A stretch of 20,703 nt of DNA from Pseudomonadota bacterium. GTDB taxonomy: Bacteria > Pseudomonadota > Alphaproteobacteria > Rhizobiales > Hyphomicrobiaceae. Both the position numbers and the translations under genes were made by a program. Below the pieces are notes generated by a model. The model worked only from the letters and a program-made list of their open reading frames with translations, searched no databases and was not told the DNA's origin. Where the stretch lies: contig JAEXXM010000078.1 of NCBI GenBank assembly GCA_023405815.1, positions 1 to 20,703 of the forward strand, given 5' to 3'. Below are positions 9,189 to 16,014 of this stretch, piece after piece; the stretch's first letter is position 1, and each line of letters starts with the position of its first letter.

Positions 9189-10220
9189 ATGGAGCGCAAA
9201 ATCGGCAGACGCAGGTTCCTGACGATCAGCGCTGCGGCGGCCGGACTGGCTTTGGTTCCGTTCGGCGCGCCGAGGAGGGCCGCGGCGGGGTCCCTGGTAG
9301 AGTGGCACGGCATCTCGCTTGGCAGCGTCGCTACCATTCGTATTCACCATCCCGACAGAGCCGCAGCGGCGGACCTCATCAACCAAGTCGTCGCCGAGTC
9401 GCAGCGGCTGGAGCAGATATTCAGTCTCTACCGCGAAGATTCCACGCTGTGCGAGCTCAACCGCAATGGCGTGCTATTGGCTCCCCCCGCAGAGCTATCG
9501 GACCTGCTGGCCTCGTGCGATCGTTTCTGGCGGCTAACGGGCGGCGCCTTCGATCCTACGGTGCAACCGCTCTGGCGCTGCTATGCCGATCATTTTGCGG
9601 TTGTTCGCGATGCTTCCCAGGGACCGTCTTCCGCGAAGATAAGAGATGCACTTGATCTGGTTGGCTGGGGGAAGGTGCGCTTCGACCGCGATAAGGTCGT
9701 ATTTGCGCGTCGGGGAATGGGGTTGACCCTCAATGGCATCGCGCAAGGTTACATCACGGACCGCGTTGTCGAGCGTCTACGAGCCTGCGGGATCAAGAAC
9801 TGCCTCGTGGATATGGGCGAGATTCGCGCACTCGGCGCGCGTCCTGACGGCCAGCCTTGGCGGATTGCGATCGAGGGTGCGCAGGCCGAAGTCTCACGCT
9901 TCGAAATTCTCGCAATGAACAGGGCCGTCGCGACCTCGGGTGCGCATGGATTTCAGTTTGATGAGCGAGGGCACTGCAATCACTTGTTCAATCCAGTGAC
10001 GGGTACATGCGCTGAGCCTTTGAGAAATGTGTCCGTGGTTGCAGATATGGCAACCACGGCCGACGCGCTCTCAACCGCGTTCGCACTCATGAATGACGAG
10101 GCGATTAGTTCGACTTTAGTGAGCACGGATGACGTAAAGGTCCTTGTATCGGGCGCCGGCGATACGCGGGAGCTTACGGCTCTGACGGCGCATCTAGGTG
10201 TCCGGTCCAAGGTTGACTGA
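9189..10220 (+). CDS. nosX: NosX, ApbE-type FAD:protein FMN transferase
   Basis: A 343-residue protein with a Tat signal (GRRRFLTIS, arginines 7-9), starting after an AGGAGG eight bases from the nosL stop. ApbE-family motifs are visible: a flavin/metal region around GMGLTLNGIAQGYITD, DMGEIRALG, VATSGAHG, FNPVTG and the acidic-threonine patch MATTADALSTAF. It should attach FMN covalently to the SGAT threonine of NosR in the periplasm. nosX after nosL is the usual end of the alphaproteobacterial nos operon. The last codons show AT-richer, less biased codon use than the rest of the operon. Confidence 0.94.
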   Translation: MERKIGRRRFLTISAAAAGLALVPFGAPRRAAAGSLVEWHGISLGSVATIRIHHPDRAAAADLINQVVAESQRLEQIFSLYREDSTLCELNRNGVLLAPPAELSDLLASCDRFWRLTGGAFDPTVQPLWRCYADHFAVVRDASQGPSSAKIRDALDLVGWGKVRFDRDKVVFARRGMGLTLNGIAQGYITDRVVERLRACGIKNCLVDMGEIRALGARPDGQPWRIAIEGAQAEVSRFEILAMNRAVATSGAHGFQFDERGHCNHLFNPVTGTCAEPLRNVSVVADMATTADALSTAFALMNDEAISSTLVSTDDVKVLVSGAGDTRELTALTAHLGVRSKVD

Positions 10221-10226
10221 GGTCAA
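10213..10226. promoter_or_regulatory. FNR-like perfect palindrome over the nosX stop codon
   Basis: The sequence TTGAC-TGAG-GTCAA is a perfect inverted repeat with the 5-4-5 layout of FNR/NnrR-type boxes, differing from TTGAT-N4-ATCAA by one symmetrical base per arm. It extends to GTTGAC/GTCAAC. It spans the nosX TGA and has no T-run after it, so it is a poor terminator. No gene starts nearby on either strand, so a regulatory role is doubtful. Confidence 0.25.
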
Positions 10227-10335
10227 CATCCGCTCGTCGGGGCGCGCTAATTGGGGACGCTCGGGCTGTCTTTTGATCTTCTTGGGCACCCGCCTGGACA
10301 GGCAAGCGTCGGCAGCATCGTGGCGATGAATACCG

Positions 10336-10520
10336 GTGTGCCGCTCATCCTCCCCCTTGATGAGTCGTGCTGGCGGTGAACCCGATTGCAGGTTCAATTC
10401 TGCTCGACATGAGCCAAGCAAGCCGGTGAGGATCCTAGCCAGAAAGCAAACATGGGAACTAAGGGGGCACCGTCGAGCAGGTAACTTCCGCTAATGGGTC
10501 GCAGCGGTCGCGCTGCCGAG
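10336..10520 (+). ncRNA. Structured RNA, possibly a 5' fragment of a group II intron
   Basis: No gene is visible in 10221-10537, but the stretch is full of perfect nested or tandem inverted repeats: CTCATC/GATGAG (10344-10349, 10359-10364), TGAACC/GGTTCA (10377-10382, 10391-10396), a nine-base pair CTGCTCGAC/GTCGAGCAG (10400-10408, 10472-10480) and GCAGCG/CGCTGC around 10501-10516. The first helix is preceded by GTGTG (10336-10340), matching the group II intron 5' end GUGYG. The overall style resembles domain I of bacterial group II introns. There is no reverse transcriptase gene and no recognisable domain V, so it would be a remnant. The structure is seen; the intron identity is inference from resemblance. 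The boundaries are approximate. Confidence 0.4.
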
Positions 10521-10537
10521 TAAGCCGACCTGTGCTT

Positions 10538-10889
10538 TCAGCCGGCACGGTGTTGAACTGCGCGCCCAACGATGTCCGCTTGAACTTCGTCACCGACCGC
10601 TCCGAACAAAAGCGTCACCGGCCCATTGCGCGCACGCGATCGCAGCAGAGCAAGGGCACTATCCTGCTCAACCAGTTCAGCGCGATATCGCGCCTTGAAT
10701 TGCCTCCATCGCTTGGGGTCGTGGCCGAACCAGCGGCGAAGCTCGGTCGAGGGGGCGATGTTTCATCCACAGATCGAGAGCTGCGCGCTGCTTGGAGATG
10801 CCGCGCGGCCATAGGCGGTCGACAAGCACGCGGAAGCCGTCGGATCGCGCCGCCGGCTCGTACACCCTCTTGATCTGAACCCGACCCAT
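10538..10889 (-). pseudogene. DUF488 family protein, frameshifted
   Basis: Read leftward from an ATG at 10889, the first part (VQIKRVYEPAARSDGFRVLVDR, shown in part, then LWPRGISKQRAALDLWMK) is the start of a DUF488 protein, with the frame then losing similarity. Shifting frame just after the lysine codon (about 10758-10762) restores IAPSTELRRWFGHDPKRW and continues to ARNGPVTLLFGA and a TGA at 10538-10540. The combined product of about 117 residues matches the family's usual size. The break is an extra base or a two-base loss next to a run of five G/C. It lies 11 bases downstream of nsrR on the same strand, so it was probably co-transcribed with it. A sequencing error is possible. The biochemical role of DUF488 is unknown. 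Confidence 0.75.
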
Positions 10890-10900
10890 GTCTCGTCCAT

Positions 10901-11335
10901 TCAGCTTGCCGATCTCAGCGTGCCGGGGAAGTCCCGCCCCCTCAGCGCGATGCTCTCCAGAGTATGCCTGTCAAGCTCGGCCAAAAAAGCACTGAGCGCT
11001 GAGCGAAGCACGCCTTGCAGCTTGCAGCGCTGCGTGATGATGCACTGATTGCCGGTGCTGAAACACTCAACCAGTGCGAAGTCTGGCTCGGTTGCGCGGA
11101 CGACGTCGCCAAGATTGATCTCGGAGGGCGCCTTCGCCAAACGCAGACCGCCGTAGCGACCTCGAACCGCGGTCAGGTAGCCGGCACGGGTCAGCGTATT
11201 CACCACCTTCATCAGGTGCGACCGCGAAATTGCGTACGCATCAGCCATCTCCTCGATGGTGACAAGTCGATCGCCCGCTGCGTGAGCGAACATCAGCACG
11301 CGCAAGGCGTAGTCAGAGAACCGGGTGAGCTGCAT
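10901..11335 (-). CDS. nsrR: NsrR, Rrf2-family nitric-oxide-sensing repressor
   Basis: A 144-residue regulator with an N-terminal winged helix-turn-helix (MQLTRFSDYALRVLMFAHA; recognition helix around SRSHLMKVVNTL) and the RGRYGGLRL wing. Three cysteines C91, C98 and C104 in the spacing ECF-x4-NQC-x5-C match the iron-sulfur ligands of NsrR, as does the following LQGVLRSALSAFLAELDRHTL. NsrR represses NO-detoxification genes and releases DNA when NO attacks its cluster. It diverges from a six-gene operon ending in a truncated haemoglobin, and a candidate NsrR operator lies in the shared intergenic region. The Rrf2 relatives RirA and IscR are less likely given the cysteine spacing and the NO-related neighbours. 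Confidence 0.88.
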   Translation of the reverse strand: MQLTRFSDYALRVLMFAHAAGDRLVTIEEMADAYAISRSHLMKVVNTLTRAGYLTAVRGRYGGLRLAKAPSEINLGDVVRATEPDFALVECFSTGNQCIITQRCKLQGVLRSALSAFLAELDRHTLESIALRGRDFPGTLRSAS

Positions 11336-11381
11336 CCAATTGCCTCACGGTTTATTGATGCACGCTATATGGACATGCTAA

Positions 11382-11404
11382 AAGATACATTCTAGATGTT
11401 TGTT
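11382..11404. promoter_or_regulatory. Candidate NsrR operator
   Basis: The left arm AAGATACATTC (11382-11392) matches 9 of 11 bases of the known NsrR half-site AAGATGCATTT. The right arm AGATGTTTGTT (11394-11404) matches 7 of 11 of AAATGCATCTT, with the single central base between them, giving the right 11-1-11 layout. The core ACAT-N5-ATGT is a perfect inverted repeat. It sits 47 bases upstream of nsrR and 45 bases ahead of the divergent operon, so it could control both. The consensus is that of enterobacterial and related NsrR; an alphaproteobacterial site may differ. Confidence 0.5.
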
Positions 11405-11448
11405 TATAAGGGTTCGGACCTCGCACCTCGAACTCCAGGAGAATCGCC

Positions 11449-11718
11449 ATGTTCAAACTTATTGCATGTGCTGCCACCCTTTCGCTTGCCGCGCTGTCGA
11501 CCGCCTACGCCGAGGCCAAACCCGAGCCTGCCTTGGTGAAAGCGCAGGCAACCACCCTGGTGCCGGAAAAGACCTCCGATCGCACGCCCGACAATCGCCA
11601 TCCCGACCGCACGCCCGGCGCGAGCCTCGCCGGGGCAGCCGGCACCGAGGTGGCACGGACCCCGTTCGGGACGTCCGACCGGACCCCGGAAAATCACTAC
11701 ACCCACCCCTCGAACTGA
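11449..11718 (+). CDS. Small secreted protein with SDRTP repeats, unknown function
   Basis: An 89-residue protein with a clear Sec signal (LIACAATLSLAALSTAYA, cleavage probably after residue 21) and a CCAGGAG ribosome site. The mature part of about 68 residues is rich in proline, threonine, arginine and aspartate and has no hydrophobic core, so it is probably disordered. It contains TSDRTPDN (42-49), HPDRTPG (51-57) and TSDRTPEN (75-82), a repeat I do not recognise from a named family. There are no mature cysteines; histidines occur near the end (ENHYTHP). It is the first gene after the candidate NsrR operator and likely heads the operon. Function unknown. Confidence 0.7.
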   Translation: MFKLIACAATLSLAALSTAYAEAKPEPALVKAQATTLVPEKTSDRTPDNRHPDRTPGASLAGAAGTEVARTPFGTSDRTPENHYTHPSN

Positions 11719-11754
11719 CAAATCCCGCTCAATCCGACTGATAGGAGGTAACCG

Positions 11755-12195
11755 ATGTCACATCTACAAGAACCAAGGCCTGGCATCGGGCACAACGCTC
11801 CCTCAGCGGACAGCGAGCGGGCCGGCCGCGAGGGCGCTGTCGATTACGACGACGGCCTCCTCGCGGTCGCGGGCCCGATCATGATGCTGGCTTACGCGAG
11901 CGCCCTGGGCGTGGCCGCCTTCACCTTCTTCGGTAGCGGCGATGCCCTTTTTGCCGTCGTCATCAGCATCGGATTCGCACTGACTTTTTTTCTCGTCCCG
12001 CTCCTCATGCGCCGCGTGAGAGCCGCACGCGATCAACGCTGGCAGCGTGATACAGCGCACAGAACAAGCGTAATGGTTGACCTATGGACCGGACCCATCC
12101 GTCGCTGGGAAGGCGTAGTGCAAATTGTCAGCGTCCCCCTCGCGGTCCTCTTCGGCTTTACCGCACTCGCCGTGATCTGGACCGTGACGGCCTAG
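11755..12195 (+). CDS. Small multi-pass membrane protein, unknown function
   Basis: A 146-residue protein with a strong AGGAGG eight bases before the ATG. A polar N-terminus (1-30, starting MSHLQEPRPGIGHNAP) is followed by three predicted membrane helices: about 36-58 (LLAVAGPIMMLAYASALGVAAF), 62-84 (ALFAVVISIGFALTFFLVPLL) and 122-144 (VQIVSVPLAVLFGFTALAVIW). A basic cytoplasmic segment RRVRAARDQRWQR lies between helices 2 and 3. No metal-ligand motif or known family is recognised. It lies 36 bases after the secreted repeat protein in the putative NsrR operon, so a role in NO response or envelope protection is possible but only inferred. Confidence 0.72.
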   Translation: MSHLQEPRPGIGHNAPSADSERAGREGAVDYDDGLLAVAGPIMMLAYASALGVAAFTFFGSGDALFAVVISIGFALTFFLVPLLMRRVRAARDQRWQRDTAHRTSVMVDLWTGPIRRWEGVVQIVSVPLAVLFGFTALAVIWTVTA

Positions 12196-12228
12196 CTGCC
12201 GTGGACAGCGCACCTATTGGAGGATGAC

Positions 12229-12870
12229 ATGACAAAGGGACAGAACCGCGCCGGATTCCATCTGCTGGCACTGACGTCATGCCTAATCCTACTATCGGCG
12301 ACGAACGGCAACGCGGAGGAACGCTACGTCGCCAAGCTGCAGCCCCTCAATGCGGCTAAAATCGGAACCTCCACAAGCGGAAACGCCGACCTTGAGGTGG
12401 CCGATGGCAAGCTCACCGTCTCCATCGAGCTTGCCGGCCTCACGCCGGGCCTGATGCACTTGCAGCACTTTCACGGCTTCCCCAATGGCAAGGATGCGAG
12501 CTGTCCAACTGCCAGGGAGGATACGAACGGGGACGGCTATATCGATCTGATCGAGACGGAGGCTGTCGCGGGGACGACCATGCTGCCGTTCCACAAGCAT
12601 CCGGTCACGCTCGAAATCCCCAACGACACCTATCCCGTCGCAGATGACAAGGGCGCCGCTAGCTATAGGCATTCCGACTCGGTCGACGAACTCGAGAAGG
12701 CCTTGAAGGAGAAGTTCCAGGCGCCGGTTCTCGATCTCGGCAAGCGGGTGATCTTCGTGCATGGCGTCGCAAGCGACGCGAAACTTCCCGAGTCGGTGAA
12801 GTCGCTGCCCGGCGTGCCGGCGCAAGTCACGGTCCCCGTGGCGTGCGGCAAGATCGAAGCAGTGAAATAG
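12229..12870 (+). CDS. Secreted CHRD-like protein with an EF-hand loop
   Basis: A 213-residue exported protein. The ATG at 12229 is preferred to an in-frame TTG at 12217 because a GGAGG ends five bases before it. The signal sequence is FHLLALTSCLILLSATNGNA. The mature part has the pattern of CHRD-type or superoxide-dismutase-like beta proteins (GNADLEVADGKLTVSIELAG, LTPGLMHLQHFHGF, VIFVHGV). A canonical EF-hand calcium loop DTNGDGYIDLIE occupies 98-109. Several histidines (HLQHFHGF, FHKHP, FVHG) could bind a metal. Two cysteines (ASCPT and the VACGK near the end) could form a disulfide. Function unknown; it is the third gene of the putative NsrR operon, ahead of fdxA. Confidence 0.72.
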   Translation: MTKGQNRAGFHLLALTSCLILLSATNGNAEERYVAKLQPLNAAKIGTSTSGNADLEVADGKLTVSIELAGLTPGLMHLQHFHGFPNGKDASCPTAREDTNGDGYIDLIETEAVAGTTMLPFHKHPVTLEIPNDTYPVADDKGAASYRHSDSVDELEKALKEKFQAPVLDLGKRVIFVHGVASDAKLPESVKSLPGVPAQVTVPVACGKIEAVK

Positions 12871-12889
12871 CGGAGCGCCGGTGCCAGCG

Positions 12890-13237
12890 ATGACCTACGT
12901 CGTCACCGAGAATTGCATCAAATGCAAATATACCGATTGCGTCGAGGTCTGCCCCGTCGACTGCTTCTATGAAGGCGAGAACATGCTCGTCATCCACCCC
13001 GACGAGTGCATTGACTGTGGCGTCTGCGTTCCCGAATGCCCCGCTGAGGCCATCATCCCCGACAGCGAGCCCGGGGCGACGGCCGCCTGGCTGGAACTCA
13101 ATCGCGAGTATTCGGCCAAGTGGCCGAACATCACCGGAAAGAAGCTTCCGCTCGCCGACGCGGATGCGCAGAACGGATTGCCAGGCAAGCTGGCGGACTT
13201 CTCGCCCCACCCAGCCAAGGTGGAGGTGGCGACATGA
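12890..13237 (+). CDS. fdxA: FdxA-type 7Fe ferredoxin
   Basis: A 115-residue ferredoxin with the cysteine pattern of 3Fe-4S/4Fe-4S FdxA proteins: C9, C12, C17, C21, C25 in CIKCKYTDCVEVCPVDC and C40, C43, C46, C50 in CIDCGVCVPEC. The long C-terminal tail (WLELNREYSAKWPNIT) is typical of the family. The ATG at 12890 gives the conserved MTYVVTENC start; a GTG three codons earlier is in frame but less likely. It is a small cytoplasmic electron carrier. Its place between NO-linked genes suggests it feeds electrons to NO handling or repairs iron-sulfur damage, which is inference. The stop overlaps the next start (ATGA). Confidence 0.92.
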   Translation: MTYVVTENCIKCKYTDCVEVCPVDCFYEGENMLVIHPDECIDCGVCVPECPAEAIIPDSEPGATAAWLELNREYSAKWPNITGKKLPLADADAQNGLPGKLADFSPHPAKVEVAT

Positions 13238-13527
13238 CATCTGCAAGCATAGCGGCGTCCCTACCACCAGGCCTAAGGCACTACACGGCGACGACCGTCC
13301 CCCAATCGCTGCTGAGCGCGCACTGCACCAAAGCGGGGGTCTGGGGTCTGCTGCGAGTGGCGCAAGGCAGGCTGCGGTACTGCATAGACGCTGTCCCTCC
13401 AAAGGCGCTCGTGATCGAACAGGGAAGCACGGCGGTCATCGGCCCAGAGACGTTGCACCATGTCGAACTGCTTGATGCAGAGACGAGGTTTCTGATCGAA
13501 TTCCATCGCCGGGCGGAGGCCGCATGA
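13234..13527 (+). CDS. DUF1971 (YeaR/TehB-like cupin) protein
   Basis: A 97-residue single-domain protein whose ATG overlaps the fdxA stop. It matches the small beta-barrel family of E. coli YeaR and the TehB N-terminal domain: LPPGLRHYTATTVPQSLL at the start, HCTKAGVWGLLRVAQGRLRY in the middle, and GPETLHHVELLDAETRFLIEFHR at the end. In enterobacteria yeaR is under nitrate and NsrR control, so its place next to nsrR and a haemoglobin fits. The molecular function of the family is not settled. Confidence 0.85.
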   Translation: MTSASIAASLPPGLRHYTATTVPQSLLSAHCTKAGVWGLLRVAQGRLRYCIDAVPPKALVIEQGSTAVIGPETLHHVELLDAETRFLIEFHRRAEAA

Positions 13528-13546
13528 GCAAGGCAAAGGTCAGCCG

Positions 13547-13987
13547 ATGACGCGCGATCCGCACCCCAAGGCACCGGGCATCGAAGCGGGCGTAACCGAA
13601 CCGATGATCCGCGATCTGGTACATGAGTTCTATGCGCGTGTGCGCCAGGATGCTTTGCTCGGTCCCATCTTCAATTCCGCGATCGACGATTGGGACGCGC
13701 ATCTAGACAAGCTGTGCGCATTCTGGTCGTCCGTGACACTGATGACGGGCCGCTATAAGGGCACGCCAATGAAGGCGCACGCCGAGATCCCGCAAATAGC
13801 TCCGGAGCATTTCAGGCAATGGCTCGCGTTGTTCCGCGCGACGGCCGCGGTGGTCTGCCCGCCTGGCGCCGCCGCACTCTTTGCCGATAGGGCCGAGCGG
13901 ATCGCCGAGTCGCTGCAAATGGGCATCGCGATCCATCGCGGGACGTTCCCTGCGGTACGGTCGGGCGACCATAGCGTTTCGCGATGA
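13547..13987 (+). CDS. Group III truncated haemoglobin
   Basis: A 146-residue 2/2 haemoglobin of the group III (Ctb-like) class. Visible landmarks are DLVHEFYARVRQD with the B10 tyrosine (Y29), LGPIFNSAI, WDAHLDKLCAFWSSVTLMTGRY, KGTPMKAH with the probable proximal F8 histidine (H78), and HFRQWLALF with the G8 tryptophan (W92). It should bind haem and react with NO or O2; family members protect against nitrosative stress. It is the last gene of the putative NsrR operon, 19 bases after the DUF1971 gene. The C-terminal GDHSVSR tail is slightly longer than needed for the fold. Confidence 0.9.
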   Translation: MTRDPHPKAPGIEAGVTEPMIRDLVHEFYARVRQDALLGPIFNSAIDDWDAHLDKLCAFWSSVTLMTGRYKGTPMKAHAEIPQIAPEHFRQWLALFRATAAVVCPPGAAALFADRAERIAESLQMGIAIHRGTFPAVRSGDHSVSR

Positions 13988-14103
13988 TGCCGAGGCTGGC
14001 CCCAGTCAGAGATCACGTCTATCGAACCATAGAACGATCCCATGCCGATTGATGAAAATTTCGCGGTATGCTTGGCGATCGCATCACGGCGTCGGACAGG
14101 TTC

Positions 14104-15321
14104 ATGAACAAGAAAAAAGATCCGCGAACAATCGCGGTGAATGCGGGCATCGCCACCGACAGGGCTTTCGGCGCGGTGACGCCGCCGGTCTACCTGTCGA
14201 CCACCTTCTCGTTCGAAGGCTACGAACGCCCGCGTGCCCATGACTATTCGCGAACGGCAAACCCCAGCCGCGATCTTCTTGCAAGCACTTTGGCCGAGCT
14301 CGAGGGCGGCGCGGGAGCGGTGGTCGTTTCGTCAGGAATGGCCGCGGTCGATCTGGTGCTGAGCCTCCTTGGTCCGGACGATCTCATCGTGGCACCGCAC
14401 GATTGCTATGGCGGAACCCATCGCTTGCTCTCGCTGCGGCGTGATCGCAAGCAGTTTGATGTGCTTTTCATCGACCAGAACGACACCAAGGCATTAGCGG
14501 AGGCACTGGAGCAGTTTCCTGCACTGCTCCTGATCGAAACGCCGAGCAACCCGCTCATGCGCGTCGTCGACATCCAGTCGATTGTGGAACGCGCCAAGGC
14601 GGCGGGTACGAAGGTTGCCGTTGACAACACTTTCTTGTCGCCGGCGTTGCAGCGCCCGATGCAATTTGGCGCGGACTTCGTCATCCACTCGACGACGAAG
14701 TACCTCAATGGCCATTCGGACGTGGTCGGTGGTGCCGTCATTGCGGCCGACAAGGCTGATGCGGAGACCCTGGCGGCCTGGGCCAACGTCTGCGGTGTGA
14801 CCGCCTCGCCGTTCGATTGCTACCTGACCTTGCGCGGACTGCGCACCTTATTTCCGCGCATCGAACGCCAGCAGATCACGGCGGCGAAGATCGCCGAGTA
14901 TTTGCAGGCCCATCCTGCCGTCGCCGCTGTGTATTACCCAGGGCTCCCCTCACATCCCGGCCATGCCCTCGCCAAATCGCAGCAGTCGGGGTTTGGCGCC
15001 ATGTTGAGTTTTGAGCTTGCCGGCGGTGTCGGCGCCGTTCGACGTTTCGTCGAAGGTCTGTCCGTATTCACGCTGGCGGAGTCGCTGGGCGGCATCGAAA
15101 GCCTCGTGGCGCATCCAGCGACGATGACGCACCTCGGAATGGGGGCCGAAGCCCGCCGCGTGGCTGGCATTACCGACAGCCTGGTTAGGCTTTCCGTCGG
15201 GCTGGAGGCCGAGTCCGACCTGATCGACGACCTCAAGTGCGCATTAGATGCAAACCACGCCTGCGCTCGCAACGTGCAGCAAAACTCTAAGACTGATCCG
15301 CTCGAACCGTTGACATCTTAA
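14104..15321 (+). CDS. metB: Cystathionine gamma-synthase-type PLP enzyme
   Basis: A 405-residue fold-type I PLP enzyme of the Cys/Met metabolism family. The N-terminus TIAVNAGIATDRAFGAVTPP, then PRAHDYSRTANPSRD, LAELEGGAGAVVVSSGMAA and CYGGTHRL are MetB-like. The PLP lysine is K199 in HSTTKYLNGHSD, and the substrate region SLGGIESLVAHPATMTH is present. It would join O-acylhomoserine and cysteine to cystathionine; cystathionine gamma-lyase or direct sulfhydrylase activity cannot be excluded. The ATG at 14104 follows GGACAGG and gives the usual N-terminus; an ATG at 14068 is an in-frame alternative. It follows the haemoglobin gene after about 115 bases with no clear terminator or riboswitch. 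Confidence 0.85.
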   Translation: MNKKKDPRTIAVNAGIATDRAFGAVTPPVYLSTTFSFEGYERPRAHDYSRTANPSRDLLASTLAELEGGAGAVVVSSGMAAVDLVLSLLGPDDLIVAPHDCYGGTHRLLSLRRDRKQFDVLFIDQNDTKALAEALEQFPALLLIETPSNPLMRVVDIQSIVERAKAAGTKVAVDNTFLSPALQRPMQFGADFVIHSTTKYLNGHSDVVGGAVIAADKADAETLAAWANVCGVTASPFDCYLTLRGLRTLFPRIERQQITAAKIAEYLQAHPAVAAVYYPGLPSHPGHALAKSQQSGFGAMLSFELAGGVGAVRRFVEGLSVFTLAESLGGIESLVAHPATMTHLGMGAEARRVAGITDSLVRLSVGLEAESDLIDDLKCALDANHACARNVQQNSKTDPLEPLTS

Positions 15322-15398
15322 AGCTAACAGATGCCGTGGTGAGTTGTTGGCCCTGGTCGCGAACGAACGGTCTTAACTGTAGCTAGTTGGAGCATGCC

Positions 15399-15788
15399 GT
15401 GGGTAACGAACTTCGTCACGCAACCGAGGACACGGCGCGGCCGATGACTGTTGTTGCGTACTATTGGCGAGGCGATGGGCCGCTATGGAAGATCTACTGG
15501 CTATACGGCGTACTATTGAGCTTGGGGCTCGCAGTTGTCGCAGCAGCGGCTGGATTAGGACATTGGGTCCCTGTACCCGGCCTAATTGCAGTGCTCATTG
15601 GCCTCGCGACCTATACGGCCTGGGTCCTCGTCAGCGTTTGGCGCTGCGCTGAGAACGTTGAGGGGCGTCCATTCGGTTACGACCCAGAATTGTGGACCGC
15701 GCTAGCACGCACGGCTACCATCGCTTGGGCGGTCAACGAGGTTGCCCTTTCAATACTGCTGATTCAGATGAGCGTGGACAGTTGGTAG
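15399..15788 (+). CDS. Small membrane protein, unknown function
   Basis: A 129-residue protein with three predicted helices: about 40-60 (LYGVLLSLGLAVVAAAAGLG), 65-88 (PGLIAVLIGLATYTAWVLVSVW) and 105-125 (TATIAWAVNEVALSILLIQM). The preceding segment YYWRGDGPLWKIYW and the loop RCAENVEGRPFGYDPELWTALAR look conserved in style but I do not know a named family. The GTG at 15399 is chosen because GGAG ends six bases before it; an ATG at 15444 is an alternative. It has a stand-alone position with lower GC than its neighbours. Confidence 0.6.
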   Translation: MGNELRHATEDTARPMTVVAYYWRGDGPLWKIYWLYGVLLSLGLAVVAAAAGLGHWVPVPGLIAVLIGLATYTAWVLVSVWRCAENVEGRPFGYDPELWTALARTATIAWAVNEVALSILLIQMSVDSW

Positions 15789-15873
15789 TGGCATTGCGTT
15801 CTTGCGGCAGCTCTGCTGTCAAACGAGATGTCGAGGAGTGAAGCAGTCAAGTTCATCGACAAAGGCACGCGCG

Positions 15874-16011
15874 ATGTCCCAAGCTAGCCAAACGATAAAG
15901 TGGGAATCTGCCGGCGATCGCAATGATGTCGTGAGCCTAGCAGGCCGGCGCCGACCCGCTGGAAATCGCGCACCATCACCTGCAGATCCAGTTTTGCGAC
16001 GCTGCAGCTGA
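15874..16011 (+). other. Intergenic stretch with a weak 45-codon reading frame
   Basis: The 226 bases between the two membrane-protein genes hold a short frame beginning MSQASQTIKWESAGDRNDVV and ending in an arginine-proline-rich tail. There is an AAAGG about eight bases before the ATG. The composition is not convincing for a protein and no family is recognised. It may be a decayed gene end or plain spacer. Confidence 0.2.
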
Positions 16012-16014
16012 CCA

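Noticed and set aside
10376..10405. A GGTTCAATTC block resembling a tRNA T-loop
   Set aside because: The flanking bases do not form the required five-base T-stem and no anticodon or acceptor arms are found. The block is explained by the TGAACC/GGTTCA hairpin.
11330..11341. A third copy of the sigma promoter block (CTGCATCCAATT) near the nsrR start
   Set aside because: It lies over the nsrR start codon, the nearest GAAC is at the wrong distance (13 rather than 18 bases), and no plus-strand gene starts at the expected position.
13988..14103. SAM-II-type riboswitch upstream of the metB-like gene
   Set aside because: I looked for the pseudoknot-forming blocks and see none; the gap has no clear regulatory structure.
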